A model generated the notes under the pieces. The model was not told the origin of the DNA. It did not search any database and worked only from the letters and a program-made list of their open reading frames with translations. Shown piece by piece: positions 1 to 7,189 of a DNA stretch of 11,928 nt. A program made the position numbers and the translations under genes. The first letter of the stretch is position 1, and every line of letters starts with the position of its first letter. The stretch covers positions 1 through 11,928 of the forward strand of contig DIRE01000038.1 in assembly GCA_002426575.1 (NCBI GenBank), in the 5' to 3' direction. The DNA is from Clostridiaceae bacterium UBA5444 (GTDB taxonomy: Bacteria; Bacillota; Clostridia; Clostridiales; Oxobacteraceae).

Positions 1-92
1 CCAAAATGCCTATTTTTCTCTAAATAAGTAAAGTGGATAAAAATAGGCATTTAAGTCGCTGCTACAGTAAATCAACATATCCTGAAGCCAAT
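1..92. repeat. MITE-like palindromic repeat, partial copy (centre and right arm)
   Basis: Positions 4-17 (AAATGCCTATTTTT) pair perfectly with 39-52 around a 21-nt loop, giving a 14-bp central hairpin. It is followed by CGCTGCT (57-63) and by AACATATCC (74-82), then GAAGCCAA. The reverse complement of this outer arm (TTGGCTT..GGATATGTT) matches the last 48 bases of the window, where the other arm of the same element is found. Joining the two partial copies at their shared CCAAAATG gives an element of about 130 bp with imperfect terminal inverted repeats and no coding capacity. That it is a dispersed non-autonomous element is inference; only these two partial copies are visible. A related CAACATATC recurs at 105-113. 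Confidence 0.6.
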
Positions 93-121
93 GCTTTACT
101 AAAACAACATATCTTTATCCT

Positions 122-168
122 ATAAAAAGAGCCCTAGGCTTAACTTTTTTAATAAGCTTAGGGCTCTA
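122..168 (-). terminator. Rho-independent terminator of clpX
   Basis: AGAGCCCTAGGCTTA at 128-142 pairs with 153-167 over 15 bp, with a single G-U pair and a 10-nt loop. Read on the minus strand the hairpin is followed at once by TTTTT. It lies just beyond the clpX stop and ends the tig-clpP-clpX transcription. Confidence 0.9.
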
Positions 169-186
169 TAATTTATGCAACCATAC

Positions 187-1488
187 TTATGATACAGACT
201 CATTACCTTTTTTCAGTTTGCTATTTTTTTTAGTTGGTTTTTTTATGGGTTTTCTTACTCCATCACATAGAACTAAATCTGGTGGGGTAATCTTTAAAAC
301 TGTATCCTTTGTTATAATGCACTTTTCAATATTTTCTTTTGATGGCACATCATACATAACATCAACCATAATCTCTTCGATTATTGATCGCAATCCCCTT
401 GCTCCTGTCTTTCTCTTTAATGCTTCCTCTGCAATGGCTTCAAGTGAACCTTCTGCAAATTCAAGCCTTACATTATCCATTTCAAAGAGCCTCTGGTATT
501 GCTTTACAAGGGCATTCTTAGGTTCTGTAAGTATGCTTATTAGAGCTTGCAAATCTAATGCTCCAAGAGTTACCACGATAGGCAATCTTCCAATAAACTC
601 TGGTATCAAACCATATTTCAGTAAGTCTTCAGGAAGTATTGACTTTAATATTTCTCCTATATCCTTATCGGTTTTACTCTTTATTTCAGCTCCAAATCCC
701 ATAGAGCTTTTGCCAGTTCTTTTTTCAATTATATTTTCTACACCATCAAAGGCTCCGCCACAAATAAATAGTATATTAGTAGTATCTATCTGTATGAACT
801 CTTGATGAGGATGTTTCCTTCCACCCTGGGGTGGTACACTAGCAACAGTTCCTTCAAGTATTTTTAGTAATGCCTGCTGAACTCCTTCTCCTGAAACATC
901 TCTTGTAATAGAAGGATTCTCAGACTTTTTGGCTATCTTATCAATCTCATCTATATAAACTATACCCTTCTCTGCTCTCTCAATATCATAATCAGCATTT
1001 TGTATTAATTTAAGCAATATGTTTTCAACATCCTCACCTACATAACCTGCTTCAGTAAGTGATGTTGCATCAGCAATTGCAAAGGGTACATTAAGCATTT
1101 TTGCAAGGGTCTGAGCAAGTAAAGTCTTTCCTGATCCTGTAGGACCAAGTAATAATATATTACTTTTTTGCAGCTCGACGTCATCATCCTTACTGCCTAA
1201 ATTAATCCTCTTATAATGATTATATACAGCAACAGAAAGAGCAATTTTAGCCCTCTCCTGACCAATTACATATTGATCAAGATATTCTTTTATTTGTCTC
1301 GGCCTTGGTATTTCAGTAAGATCTAATTCAACTTCATCTTCAAATTCCTCTGCGATTATCTCAGAGCAAAGTTCAATACATTCATCACAAATATAAACCC
1401 CAGGTCCTGCAATAAGCCTTCTTACCTGATCCTGATTTTTCCCACAAAAGGAACACTTAAGTTGTTTTTTTTCATCAGACTTTGCCAT
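187..1488 (-). CDS. clpX: ATP-dependent Clp protease ATP-binding subunit ClpX
   Basis: ClpX is the hexameric AAA+ unfoldase that recognises tagged or native substrates, unfolds them with ATP and feeds them into ClpP in the cytoplasm. The 433-residue product has the normal family length. It starts with the ClpX zinc-binding domain (Cys12, Cys15, Cys34, Cys37). It has a Walker A GPTGSGKT (115-122), the GYVG pore loop (148-151), a Walker B VYIDEID (177-183) and a sensor-2 GARGL (362-366). The ClpP-docking loop reads MGF (263-265) where many homologues have IGF. The tail from about 410 is Lys-rich. The ATG is preceded by GAGGTG at a good distance. It lies 38 bp after clpP and is probably co-transcribed with it; a strong terminator follows. 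The family identification is secure. Confidence 0.98.
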   Translation of the reverse strand: MAKSDEKKQLKCSFCGKNQDQVRRLIAGPGVYICDECIELCSEIIAEEFEDEVELDLTEIPRPRQIKEYLDQYVIGQERAKIALSVAVYNHYKRINLGSKDDDVELQKSNILLLGPTGSGKTLLAQTLAKMLNVPFAIADATSLTEAGYVGEDVENILLKLIQNADYDIERAEKGIVYIDEIDKIAKKSENPSITRDVSGEGVQQALLKILEGTVASVPPQGGRKHPHQEFIQIDTTNILFICGGAFDGVENIIEKRTGKSSMGFGAEIKSKTDKDIGEILKSILPEDLLKYGLIPEFIGRLPIVVTLGALDLQALISILTEPKNALVKQYQRLFEMDNVRLEFAEGSLEAIAEEALKRKTGARGLRSIIEEIMVDVMYDVPSKENIEKCIITKDTVLKITPPDLVLCDGVRKPIKKPTKKNSKLKKGNESVS

Positions 1489-1526
1489 TCTTTCACCTCA
1501 CTTGTTTAAAATAGATATTTATCGGT

Positions 1527-2111
1527 TTATCTTTTCTTTATTACATTATCAATTATTCCATATTGTAGTGCTTCTTGAGCACTCATGAAATAATCTCTTT
1601 CTACATCTTTTTGTATCTTTTCAAGGGGCTGACCTGTTCTTTCACTCAATATATCATTAAGCTTATTTTTTGTATTAATAATATGATCAGCGTGTATAGC
1701 TATATCTGTAGCTTGCCCTTGTAGCCCCCCCATAAGTGGTTGATGTATCAAAATTTCCGAGTTAGGAAGTGCGAAACGCTTTCCTTTTGTTCCTGCAGCA
1801 AGTAAAAATGCTCCCATTGAAGCTGCTAAACCAACACATATTGTGGATACATCTGGCTTAATATATTGCATAGTATCAAAAATTGCAAATCCAGCTGATA
1901 TTGATCCTCCTGGACTGTTTATATAAAATGATATATCCTTGTCAGGATCTTCAGCCTCTAGAAACAATAGCTGTGCAACTACAAGGCTTGCAGTAACATC
2001 ATTTACTTCTTCACCTAAGAAAATTATTCTGTCTTTTAAAAGCCTTGAATAAATATCATAGGACCTTTCACCACGATTTGTTTGTTCAACTACAACTGGT
2101 ACTAAACTCAT
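1527..2111 (-). CDS. clpP: ATP-dependent Clp protease proteolytic subunit ClpP
   Basis: ClpP is the serine peptidase that forms the two-ring, 14-subunit degradation chamber used by ClpX and, in Gram-positives, ClpC. The 194-residue product is full length and closely follows the family. The catalytic triad is visible as Ser98 in AASMGAF, His123 in LIHQP and Asp173 in ERDYFMSA. The SPGG turn (66-69) of the oxyanion region and the handle-region motif GQATDI (131-136) are intact. The N-terminal SLVPVVVEQTNRGERSYDIYS is typical of ClpP. A GGAGGG ribosome binding site precedes the ATG. It lies between tig (122 bp upstream) and clpX (38 bp downstream), a common Firmicute order. No CtsR-type heptad repeat is visible upstream, but an inverted repeat overlaps a possible promoter. 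Confidence 0.98.
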   Translation of the reverse strand: MSLVPVVVEQTNRGERSYDIYSRLLKDRIIFLGEEVNDVTASLVVAQLLFLEAEDPDKDISFYINSPGGSISAGFAIFDTMQYIKPDVSTICVGLAASMGAFLLAAGTKGKRFALPNSEILIHQPLMGGLQGQATDIAIHADHIINTKNKLNDILSERTGQPLEKIQKDVERDYFMSAQEALQYGIIDNVIKKR

Positions 2112-2178
2112 TAGTAATCCCTCCTACCTAGTTAAGGATATGTGTAATATTATGATTGTTAACTTTTTATACTAAAAT

Positions 2179-2209
2179 ATACAATTACCAATCACTATAC
2201 TAATTGTAT
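2179..2209. promoter_or_regulatory. Inverted repeat upstream of clpP, possible operator
   Basis: ATACAATTA (2179-2187) and TAATTGTAT (2201-2209) form a perfect 9-bp inverted repeat with a 13-nt spacer. The right half overlaps the -10 of a possible clpP promoter (TGATACAAT on the minus strand), so a bound protein would cover the transcription start. Operator function is inference; an mRNA hairpin is the alternative. Confidence 0.35.
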
Positions 2210-2231
2210 CACTATTCCTTAAATACTTAAA
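2203..2231 (-). promoter_or_regulatory. Possible clpP promoter (extended -10)
   Basis: On the minus strand an extended -10 TGATACAAT (TACAAT at 2203-2208) lies 17 bp downstream of TTTAAG (2226-2231), a poor -35. It sits just before the tig stop and would let clpP-clpX be expressed separately from tig. The weak -35 keeps confidence low. Confidence 0.35.
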
Positions 2232-2233
2232 TA

Positions 2234-3538
2234 TTACTTTTTATCGTTATCTTTAGCTGCAACAGGTGTTGCATTATCTACAAGATATTCTGCAGCTTTT
2301 CTAGTTATTATACCATCTTTTATAAATGAGGTATCCTTTATAGTCTCTTTTATTTTTGCAATATCTTGATTATATTGCTTTGCAATGTTTTCAAGTTCTT
2401 TATCTACATCTTCTTCAGAAGCCTCGATGGATTCTACTTCTGCAACTTTTGCAAGAACAAGCTCTGTTTTTACTCTTTTATATGCAGCATCTCTATAATC
2501 CTCTTTCATTTTATCAACTGTAGTATTCATAAATCCTGCATACTGATCAAGGGTTAATCCTTGATATTGAAGTTTATAATTAATATCATCAAGCATATAA
2601 TTTATCTGCCTATCTACCATTACATCTGGAATATCTACTTCTGCATTTTCAACTGCTTTATTTATAACTGATTCTTCAAACTCATTTTTAGCTCTTAGAG
2701 TATTGTTTTCCTCAGTTTTCTTTTTAAGGTCCTCTTTTAATTCATCTAAAGTTTCAAATTCAGATACATCTTTTGCAAACTCATCATCTAATGGCACAAG
2801 TTCCTTAGCCTTTATTTCATTTATTTTAACCTTAAACATTGCATCTTTGCCTGCAAGTTCCTTTGCTCCATATTCATCAGGGAATTTTACATTTACTTCT
2901 GTTTCTTCTCCTGACTTTTTACCTATTAATTGTTCTTCAAATCCATCTATAAATGAACCACTGCCTATCTCTAAAGAATAATTTTCGCCTTTTCCTCCCT
3001 CAAAAGCTGCTCCATCTACAAAGCCTTCGAAGTCAATAATTGCTGTATCTCCTTTTTCAATGGTTCCTTCTTCTTTGGTAATGATCCTTGCATTTTTCTC
3101 CTGCATAGCATCTAGTTGTTTTTGTATATCTTCATCATTTACAGTGTACTCTTTTTTCTCTACTTCAAGTCCCTTGTATTCTCCTAAAGTAGCTTCAGGT
3201 CTAACGGTAACAGAAGCTGTATATATAAAATCCTTATCTTTCTCAAGTTGAGAAAAGTTTATCTCTGGTTTATCTACAGGTTTTAAATTGTTGTCATCTA
3301 ATGCTTGAGGATAGGTATCATCTATTACCATATTTATTGCATCCTCATAAAAAACTTCTTCACCATACATTTGCTCAATTATAACTTTTGGTGCTTTGCC
3401 TTTTCTAAATCCTGGTATATTGAACTTCTGTACATTCTTATGATAAGACTTGTCAACTGCTTTTTTAAAATCAGCTGCCGGTACAGAAATCTCTAATTTT
3501 GCAGTGTTATTTTCTATTTTTTCCATTTTAACGCTCAT
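2234..3538 (-). CDS. tig: Trigger factor, ribosome-associated chaperone and peptidyl-prolyl isomerase
   Basis: Trigger factor binds ribosomal protein L23 at the exit tunnel and shields emerging chains. The 434-residue product has the usual length and three-part layout. The N-terminal ribosome-binding domain carries the signature GFRKGKAP (43-50). An FKBP-type isomerase domain runs from about 163 (GDTAIIDFEGFVDG) to about 243. A long helical C-terminal chaperone domain follows, ending in a charged KDNDKK tail. The ATG is preceded by AAGGAGG at 8 nt. A strong promoter stands directly upstream. There is no clear intrinsic terminator between tig and clpP, so read-through into clpP-clpX is possible. 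Folding and degradation functions are thus adjacent, a common arrangement. Confidence 0.98.
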   Translation of the reverse strand: MSVKMEKIENNTAKLEISVPAADFKKAVDKSYHKNVQKFNIPGFRKGKAPKVIIEQMYGEEVFYEDAINMVIDDTYPQALDDNNLKPVDKPEINFSQLEKDKDFIYTASVTVRPEATLGEYKGLEVEKKEYTVNDEDIQKQLDAMQEKNARIITKEEGTIEKGDTAIIDFEGFVDGAAFEGGKGENYSLEIGSGSFIDGFEEQLIGKKSGEETEVNVKFPDEYGAKELAGKDAMFKVKINEIKAKELVPLDDEFAKDVSEFETLDELKEDLKKKTEENNTLRAKNEFEESVINKAVENAEVDIPDVMVDRQINYMLDDINYKLQYQGLTLDQYAGFMNTTVDKMKEDYRDAAYKRVKTELVLAKVAEVESIEASEEDVDKELENIAKQYNQDIAKIKETIKDTSFIKDGIITRKAAEYLVDNATPVAAKDNDKK

Positions 3539-3592
3539 TTATTCTTCCTCCTTGTATGTAAACAGTGTATATTCCAGCTCAATAACCATATT

Positions 3593-3621
3593 ATTATAGC
3601 ATAATTATTTATTATTGCCAA
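3593..3621 (-). promoter_or_regulatory. tig promoter (sigma-A type, extended -10)
   Basis: On the minus strand TTGGCA (3616-3621) is followed after exactly 17 bp by TATAAT (3593-3598), preceded by TGC as an extended -10. Transcription should begin near 3586, leaving a leader of about 48 nt that contains the AAGGAGG site of tig. This is the best promoter match in the window. Confidence 0.8.
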
Positions 3622-3648
3622 TTTTAAATATAAAAAAGCGGTAAAGTA

Positions 3649-3674
3649 TAGTAAGCTACCTATGTAGCTTACTA
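3649..3674 (-). terminator. Hairpin after the propeller gene, probable weak terminator
   Basis: Positions 3649-3659 pair perfectly with 3664-3674 (11 bp, 4-nt loop). It lies 9 bp beyond the stop of the upstream gene and before the tig promoter, as expected for a terminator. The T-run on the minus strand (TTTTTT) comes only about 13 nt after the stem, so efficiency is uncertain. Confidence 0.5.
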
Positions 3675-3683
3675 ATACTAGTA

Positions 3684-4574
3684 CTATAGATCAATTTTTG
3701 TGGTATATAATTCATCTCTTATAGAACCAGACTCTATTAAAAATATAAAGTTATCTGATATAACTGGAAATATAGGGCTTTTACAATCTTCTAATACTTT
3801 TTTCCTCTTTTGATTATATATCTTATATACAAACACATCAAATATATATACATTATTTCTACATTTTCTCTCTGTCCATGCGTAAATTCCATTTTGCCCT
3901 TTATAAATATCTATCCAATTCATTGCCTCAGTACACTTTTTAAGCTCCCTGCCTTCTATATTATAGGTATAAACAAAGCATTTATTTGCATCACATGTTT
4001 GATAGACAATTGTGTCTTGAAGTATGAACATTTTATTTATAAAACCTGTTGGTGTAAATACAATATTTATATCTTTGCTAATATCATAGATAACTATACA
4101 ACATTTATCTTTAAAATATATAAGCCATGCACATATATCTTCTTCAATAACTGGTGTTCCAAATATATTATGACTTGATGCTAATATCTTTTTTTTGCAT
4201 GTATTTATATCATATAAAAATATGTTATAACCGCATCTTAAAATCAGTCTTCCCTTGTTTATCCCTCCAAGGAAAAAGTCCATGCCCAAATTGTCAATAA
4301 TTTTTGTAGTCATTGTACAAACATCAAGTATTACTATCCCTCTTTTTATACCAGAGGTCTCAAATACAATATTTATATTATCTGTATATGAGTTAAAGCA
4401 TATTTGGTTTTTCATTAATATAGATTTGCTGTTCCCTAAATCTATATTATAAGCTGTTATCTTGCTTCCTTTTATAGAGTTTTTTATAAAAATAATATAT
4501 TTTCCATATACTAAAAGCTCATCCACGTTACAACAATCTTTAGGGGTGAATATCCTGTTTAATAACAACTCCAT
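3684..4574 (-). CDS. Cysteine-rich protein with seven ~41-residue repeats, probable beta-propeller
   Basis: I do not recognise a named family. From the ATG at 4574 the product has 296 residues, no signal peptide and no membrane segment, so it is probably cytoplasmic. A core of the form 'Y-D/N-I' followed by a short basic turn recurs at about residues 42, 83, 121, 163, 204, 250 and 290 (AYNIDLGNSK, LDVCTMTTK, LYDINTCKKK, IYDISKDIN, TYNIEGRE, YKIYNQKRKK, YTTKIDL). Seven repeats with a period near 41 fit a seven-bladed beta-propeller; that fold is inference. It has about 14 cysteines, unusual for a propeller. Start choice: the ATG at 4574 has AAGGACGGTGA upstream. The frame stays open to a GTG at 4664, and a TTG at 4655 has AAGGGTGA upstream, which would add up to 30 hydrophobic residues. 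Function unknown. Confidence 0.7.
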   Translation of the reverse strand: MELLLNRIFTPKDCCNVDELLVYGKYIIFIKNSIKGSKITAYNIDLGNSKSILMKNQICFNSYTDNINIVFETSGIKRGIVILDVCTMTTKIIDNLGMDFFLGGINKGRLILRCGYNIFLYDINTCKKKILASSHNIFGTPVIEEDICAWLIYFKDKCCIVIYDISKDINIVFTPTGFINKMFILQDTIVYQTCDANKCFVYTYNIEGRELKKCTEAMNWIDIYKGQNGIYAWTERKCRNNVYIFDVFVYKIYNQKRKKVLEDCKSPIFPVISDNFIFLIESGSIRDELYTTKIDL

Positions 4575-4709
4575 ATGCCTCACCGTCCTTAGCAATATGA
4601 TATATTGACTTGGCGTATAGTATATACTCCAAATAAAAAATATATCCCACTGCAATATATTCACCCTTAAAAATTTATGTGTATTTGAAATCCATTAAAT
4701 TCACTCTAC

Positions 4710-6062
4710 TTAATTCCCTATAACCTTTTTAAATATTTCCCCCTCTTTTCCTAAAAAAATACTATTTACATCTTTTTGCTTTAAAATCTGATATGATATT
4801 GCTGCCCAAGAAGATGCTGATACAGATTCTAAATCTACAAAGCTAGGATTTTTCTCAGTATTTAGGCTATTAGGTATTCCCCTTTTATGATTCCCCTCCG
4901 CCTTAGCTTGGTATGTTCTTATAATACTTAAAGCCTCGCTGCTGCTTTTTTCGTCTCCTAATTTAAAAAAGGCAATAGGCATTTTGCACACCCCTTCACA
5001 CCATATAAGGTTACTATCTTTGTCATCAATATCAAAGCCATAACCTTGAATGTTCCCAACCTTTTTTGATATTTGGGAAATATAATTTTTGAAGTCTTCT
5101 ATTCCATAATTTAAATTTATATTATTTTCTAATGAACTGACGAAAAATGCTGCCGTAATAAAGGTATCAATATCCGTATATTTTAATTTGTCTGCTCCAG
5201 TGTAACCCTTTATGACTGTATTCTTGCCTATACATGAATCTTTAATCCATTCTGCAATTTTATCTGCAGCCTTAGACTTTTCTTTGTACTCTAAATAGTC
5301 TCTCTTTATATTGCAAAAGGCATATTCTCTTAAAGCATAATAAGCATAAATATTAGATTTAGTTGTTTTAATTTCCTTATCCGATTGTATGGAATCTATA
5401 ATGCCTCCATTTTTGGGGCCAGCCTTTGATAAAATATAATTAGCTGACTTTTTCATTGTTTCTAGAAAACTGCCTTCTCCCGTGAAAATAGTATAATATG
5501 AATATGCATAGAGCAATAATGCATTATAACCTGTTGATAGGCTTTTTAAATCATTTCCTTCCCTTTTATATATATTACCCGATACATCATATAGGCTATA
5601 CCATGATCCATCGCTATTTTGAAGCAAAGATAGATTTTTAAGTATATCTATAGCCTCTTTTTCAGTTTCTTTTTCTCCATGGTTTAAAAGGGCAATAGCT
5701 GCAATTGCATTCTCATAAATTCCAGATGTGCCCTTTATGTATTTATATTTTGTATCATCATATACCCAATAATTTTCTATTAGCTTTCTATCTTTTTTCT
5801 GTTCTAATATAAATTTAATTATTTCATCATATAGCCCCTTTAACTCCGAAATCTTTTGAGTATTCTCATCTATCATATATGCAGATCCTTGGTTATCATC
5901 ATTTTGAACTTCTTCTTTATCCTTGTTCTCACCTTTGTCAAAGATATTAATATTAGCTTTAGCCATCAGACTTTGAGCTTGTTCCTTTATGTTTATACCG
6001 AGATAATTACAAGTAATCAAAGCAACAAGTACAATCACAAAAATTTTAGATAGTGTCTTCAT
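4710..6062 (-). CDS. Exported alpha/alpha-toroid protein, six-hairpin glycosidase- or prenyltransferase-like
   Basis: The 450-residue product starts with a signal or anchor segment (Lys3 to about residue 22: KTLSKIFVIVLVALITCNYLG), then an Asn/Asp/Lys-rich linker (42-60), so it acts outside the membrane. The rest is helical with paired-helix repeats typical of alpha/alpha toroids: IYENAIAAIALLNHG (115-129), LLQNSDGSWYSLYD (146-159), STGYNALLLYAYSYY (176-190), WCEGVCKMPIAFFKLGD (354-370) and SASSWAAISYQIL (415-427). The W-x-E-G segment followed by 'LGD' and a late 'SxW' resembles uncharacterised polysaccharide-linked toroid proteins known to me, but I cannot assign a reaction. Cys18 follows LIT, a poor lipobox. 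The ATG has AGGGGGG upstream. A hairpin terminator separates it from the TPR gene upstream. There is no obvious terminator before the propeller gene downstream, so the two may be co-transcribed. Confidence 0.75.
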   Translation of the reverse strand: MKTLSKIFVIVLVALITCNYLGINIKEQAQSLMAKANINIFDKGENKDKEEVQNDDNQGSAYMIDENTQKISELKGLYDEIIKFILEQKKDRKLIENYWVYDDTKYKYIKGTSGIYENAIAAIALLNHGEKETEKEAIDILKNLSLLQNSDGSWYSLYDVSGNIYKREGNDLKSLSTGYNALLLYAYSYYTIFTGEGSFLETMKKSANYILSKAGPKNGGIIDSIQSDKEIKTTKSNIYAYYALREYAFCNIKRDYLEYKEKSKAADKIAEWIKDSCIGKNTVIKGYTGADKLKYTDIDTFITAAFFVSSLENNINLNYGIEDFKNYISQISKKVGNIQGYGFDIDDKDSNLIWCEGVCKMPIAFFKLGDEKSSSEALSIIRTYQAKAEGNHKRGIPNSLNTEKNPSFVDLESVSASSWAAISYQILKQKDVNSIFLGKEGEIFKKVIGN

Positions 6063-6102
6063 TCTCCATCCCCCCTATTATGATTTATTCTGTTTAGCAA
6101 AA

Positions 6103-6131
6103 AATATGCATGCATAGATATGGTTGTCCAA
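6103..6131 (-). promoter_or_regulatory. Possible promoter of the toroid gene with a 12-bp palindrome
   Basis: On the minus strand TTGGAC (6126-6131) lies 17 bp before CATATT (6103-6108), directly after the upstream terminator. The perfect palindrome TATGCATGCATA (6105-6116) overlaps this -10 and spacer. The -10 is only a 4/6 match, so both promoter and operator readings are tentative. Confidence 0.35.
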
Positions 6132-6190
6132 AAAAAATAATCAGTTAATTTCAGAAAGATATTATCTCTCTGAAATTAACTGATTATTTT
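6126..6190 (-). terminator. Strong intrinsic terminator after the TPR/Cys4 gene
   Basis: A long hairpin with one mismatch begins at the stop codon of the upstream gene. The AAT-rich outer stem and CAGA (6152-6155) pair with TCTG (6169-6172) and its continuation to about 6187, closed by a 3-nt loop (6161-6163). On the minus strand the stem runs into TTTTTTTT at about 6130-6137. It should stop transcription before the toroid gene. Confidence 0.85.
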
Positions 6191-7080
6191 TATTTAATAG
6201 AGATTCCTAAGTACTTGCTGCATGCTTTATGTTTATCCACGTATATATTGTTCTTTTTGCATTCTCCATAATCCCAATTTTTAGTGTCAAAATATGCGCA
6301 GCTTCCACAGGTTTCATATAATATTGTATCGCATAGTGTTTGAGGCCTATTAGCTAAATAAAACTTTAAGTAAAAATCATATGCATTTTTAAGCTCTCCA
6401 TTTTTTTCAGACATTTTACCTTCTATATAATCATTATCTATAGGCACCCTTCCAAGGTATCTTATTGCCGTCTTAATAAAAGCAACTGCCTGTTTTAGTT
6501 CTTCCTTGTTTCTGCACATATAACTAGAATACTCAAAGCAATCTAGCAAACACCTGTCTCTTATAGGAACTTCTCCAGTTATTTCGTATGCTCCTTGATA
6601 AAATTCATATCTCTTTAACATGACTTTATCAATCATGGATTCAAAGGAGTCATATCTTCCCTGCATTAGATAGCCAAATGCTCTTCTAATCCATAGATCC
6701 TCTAAATTTCTAACTCTATACATATCTATTCCATCAATTAAGGCCATATCTTTTGACCAGTATCTTTCTGCATTATCTAATGCTCTGTAAGCCTTATCAA
6801 ATCTTTCTTGTTCAATATAAACTTTTGATAATATATAAAGATTCCATACCGCTATGCTTTTTTCTCTCAAATCATCACCGTCTAGGTTTGCTTTTTCTGC
6901 TATATTCTCGCATATTGACACTCCTAGGTCGAAATCACCACATGACAGGTGAAGACCTGATAAAAATGATACCATCTCTATATTGTCACTATCCTCAAGG
7001 TAATTTTCAATAAATATTGTAGGTACACGTCCTCTAAGCGCTGATATATCGTATACTTTAAATCTTCTTTTACCTCTCAA
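6190..7080 (-). CDS. TPR-like helical protein with C-terminal four-cysteine module
   Basis: I do not recognise a named family. The 296-residue product is soluble, with no signal peptide. Helical pairs with TPR character are visible at about 36-66 (SFLSGLHLSCGDFDLGVSIC) and 76-108 (LYILSKVYIEQERFDKAYRA), so protein-protein contact is likely. Near the C-terminus Cys258, Cys261, Cys274 and Cys287 form a C-X2-C-X12-C-X12-C pattern (CGSCAYFD..GEC..ACSKYLG). This looks like the small metal- or Fe-S-binding 'C-x-x-C-x-Y-F' modules common in anaerobes; the ligand is inference. The start is a TTG, chosen because AAGGAGGT stands 8 nt upstream, a near-perfect site. It forms its own short unit: terminator hairpins precede and follow it. 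Confidence 0.75.
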   Translation of the reverse strand: MRGKRRFKVYDISALRGRVPTIFIENYLEDSDNIEMVSFLSGLHLSCGDFDLGVSICENIAEKANLDGDDLREKSIAVWNLYILSKVYIEQERFDKAYRALDNAERYWSKDMALIDGIDMYRVRNLEDLWIRRAFGYLMQGRYDSFESMIDKVMLKRYEFYQGAYEITGEVPIRDRCLLDCFEYSSYMCRNKEELKQAVAFIKTAIRYLGRVPIDNDYIEGKMSEKNGELKNAYDFYLKFYLANRPQTLCDTILYETCGSCAYFDTKNWDYGECKKNNIYVDKHKACSKYLGISIK

Positions 7081-7140
7081 GCTTTTTTACCTCCTTAAAT
7101 ATATGTTAAAAGCTTATACTTATATAGTATTCAATATACC

Positions 7141-7189
7141 GTAAAATGATAAGGTCCACCTTAAAATAAGGTGGACTTTATTATTTTAC
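7141..7189 (-). terminator. Long hairpin terminator after the second propeller gene
   Basis: A stem of about 22 bp includes GTCCACCTT (7154-7162) paired with AAGGTGGAC (7168-7176) around a 5-nt loop. It extends outward with two G-U pairs to 7141/7189, so it includes the stop codon of the upstream gene. The minus-strand 3' side carries CTTATCATTTTAC rather than a pure T-run. Terminator or 3' stabiliser are both possible. Confidence 0.7.

Noticed and set aside
218..805. Plus-strand open frames opposite clpX, tig and other genes
   Set aside because: They run antisense to well-supported genes, have low-complexity Ser/Phe/Ile-rich products and lack recognisable domains or good ribosome binding sites.
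2112..2233. CtsR or CIRCE operator before clpP
   Set aside because: I looked for GGTCAAA heptads and TTAGCACTC arms on both strands and found neither.
7141..7189. Riboswitch or T-box in the leader of the TPR/Cys4 gene
   Set aside because: The only structure is a simple long hairpin that includes the upstream stop codon; no conserved riboswitch core is visible and the gap is short.
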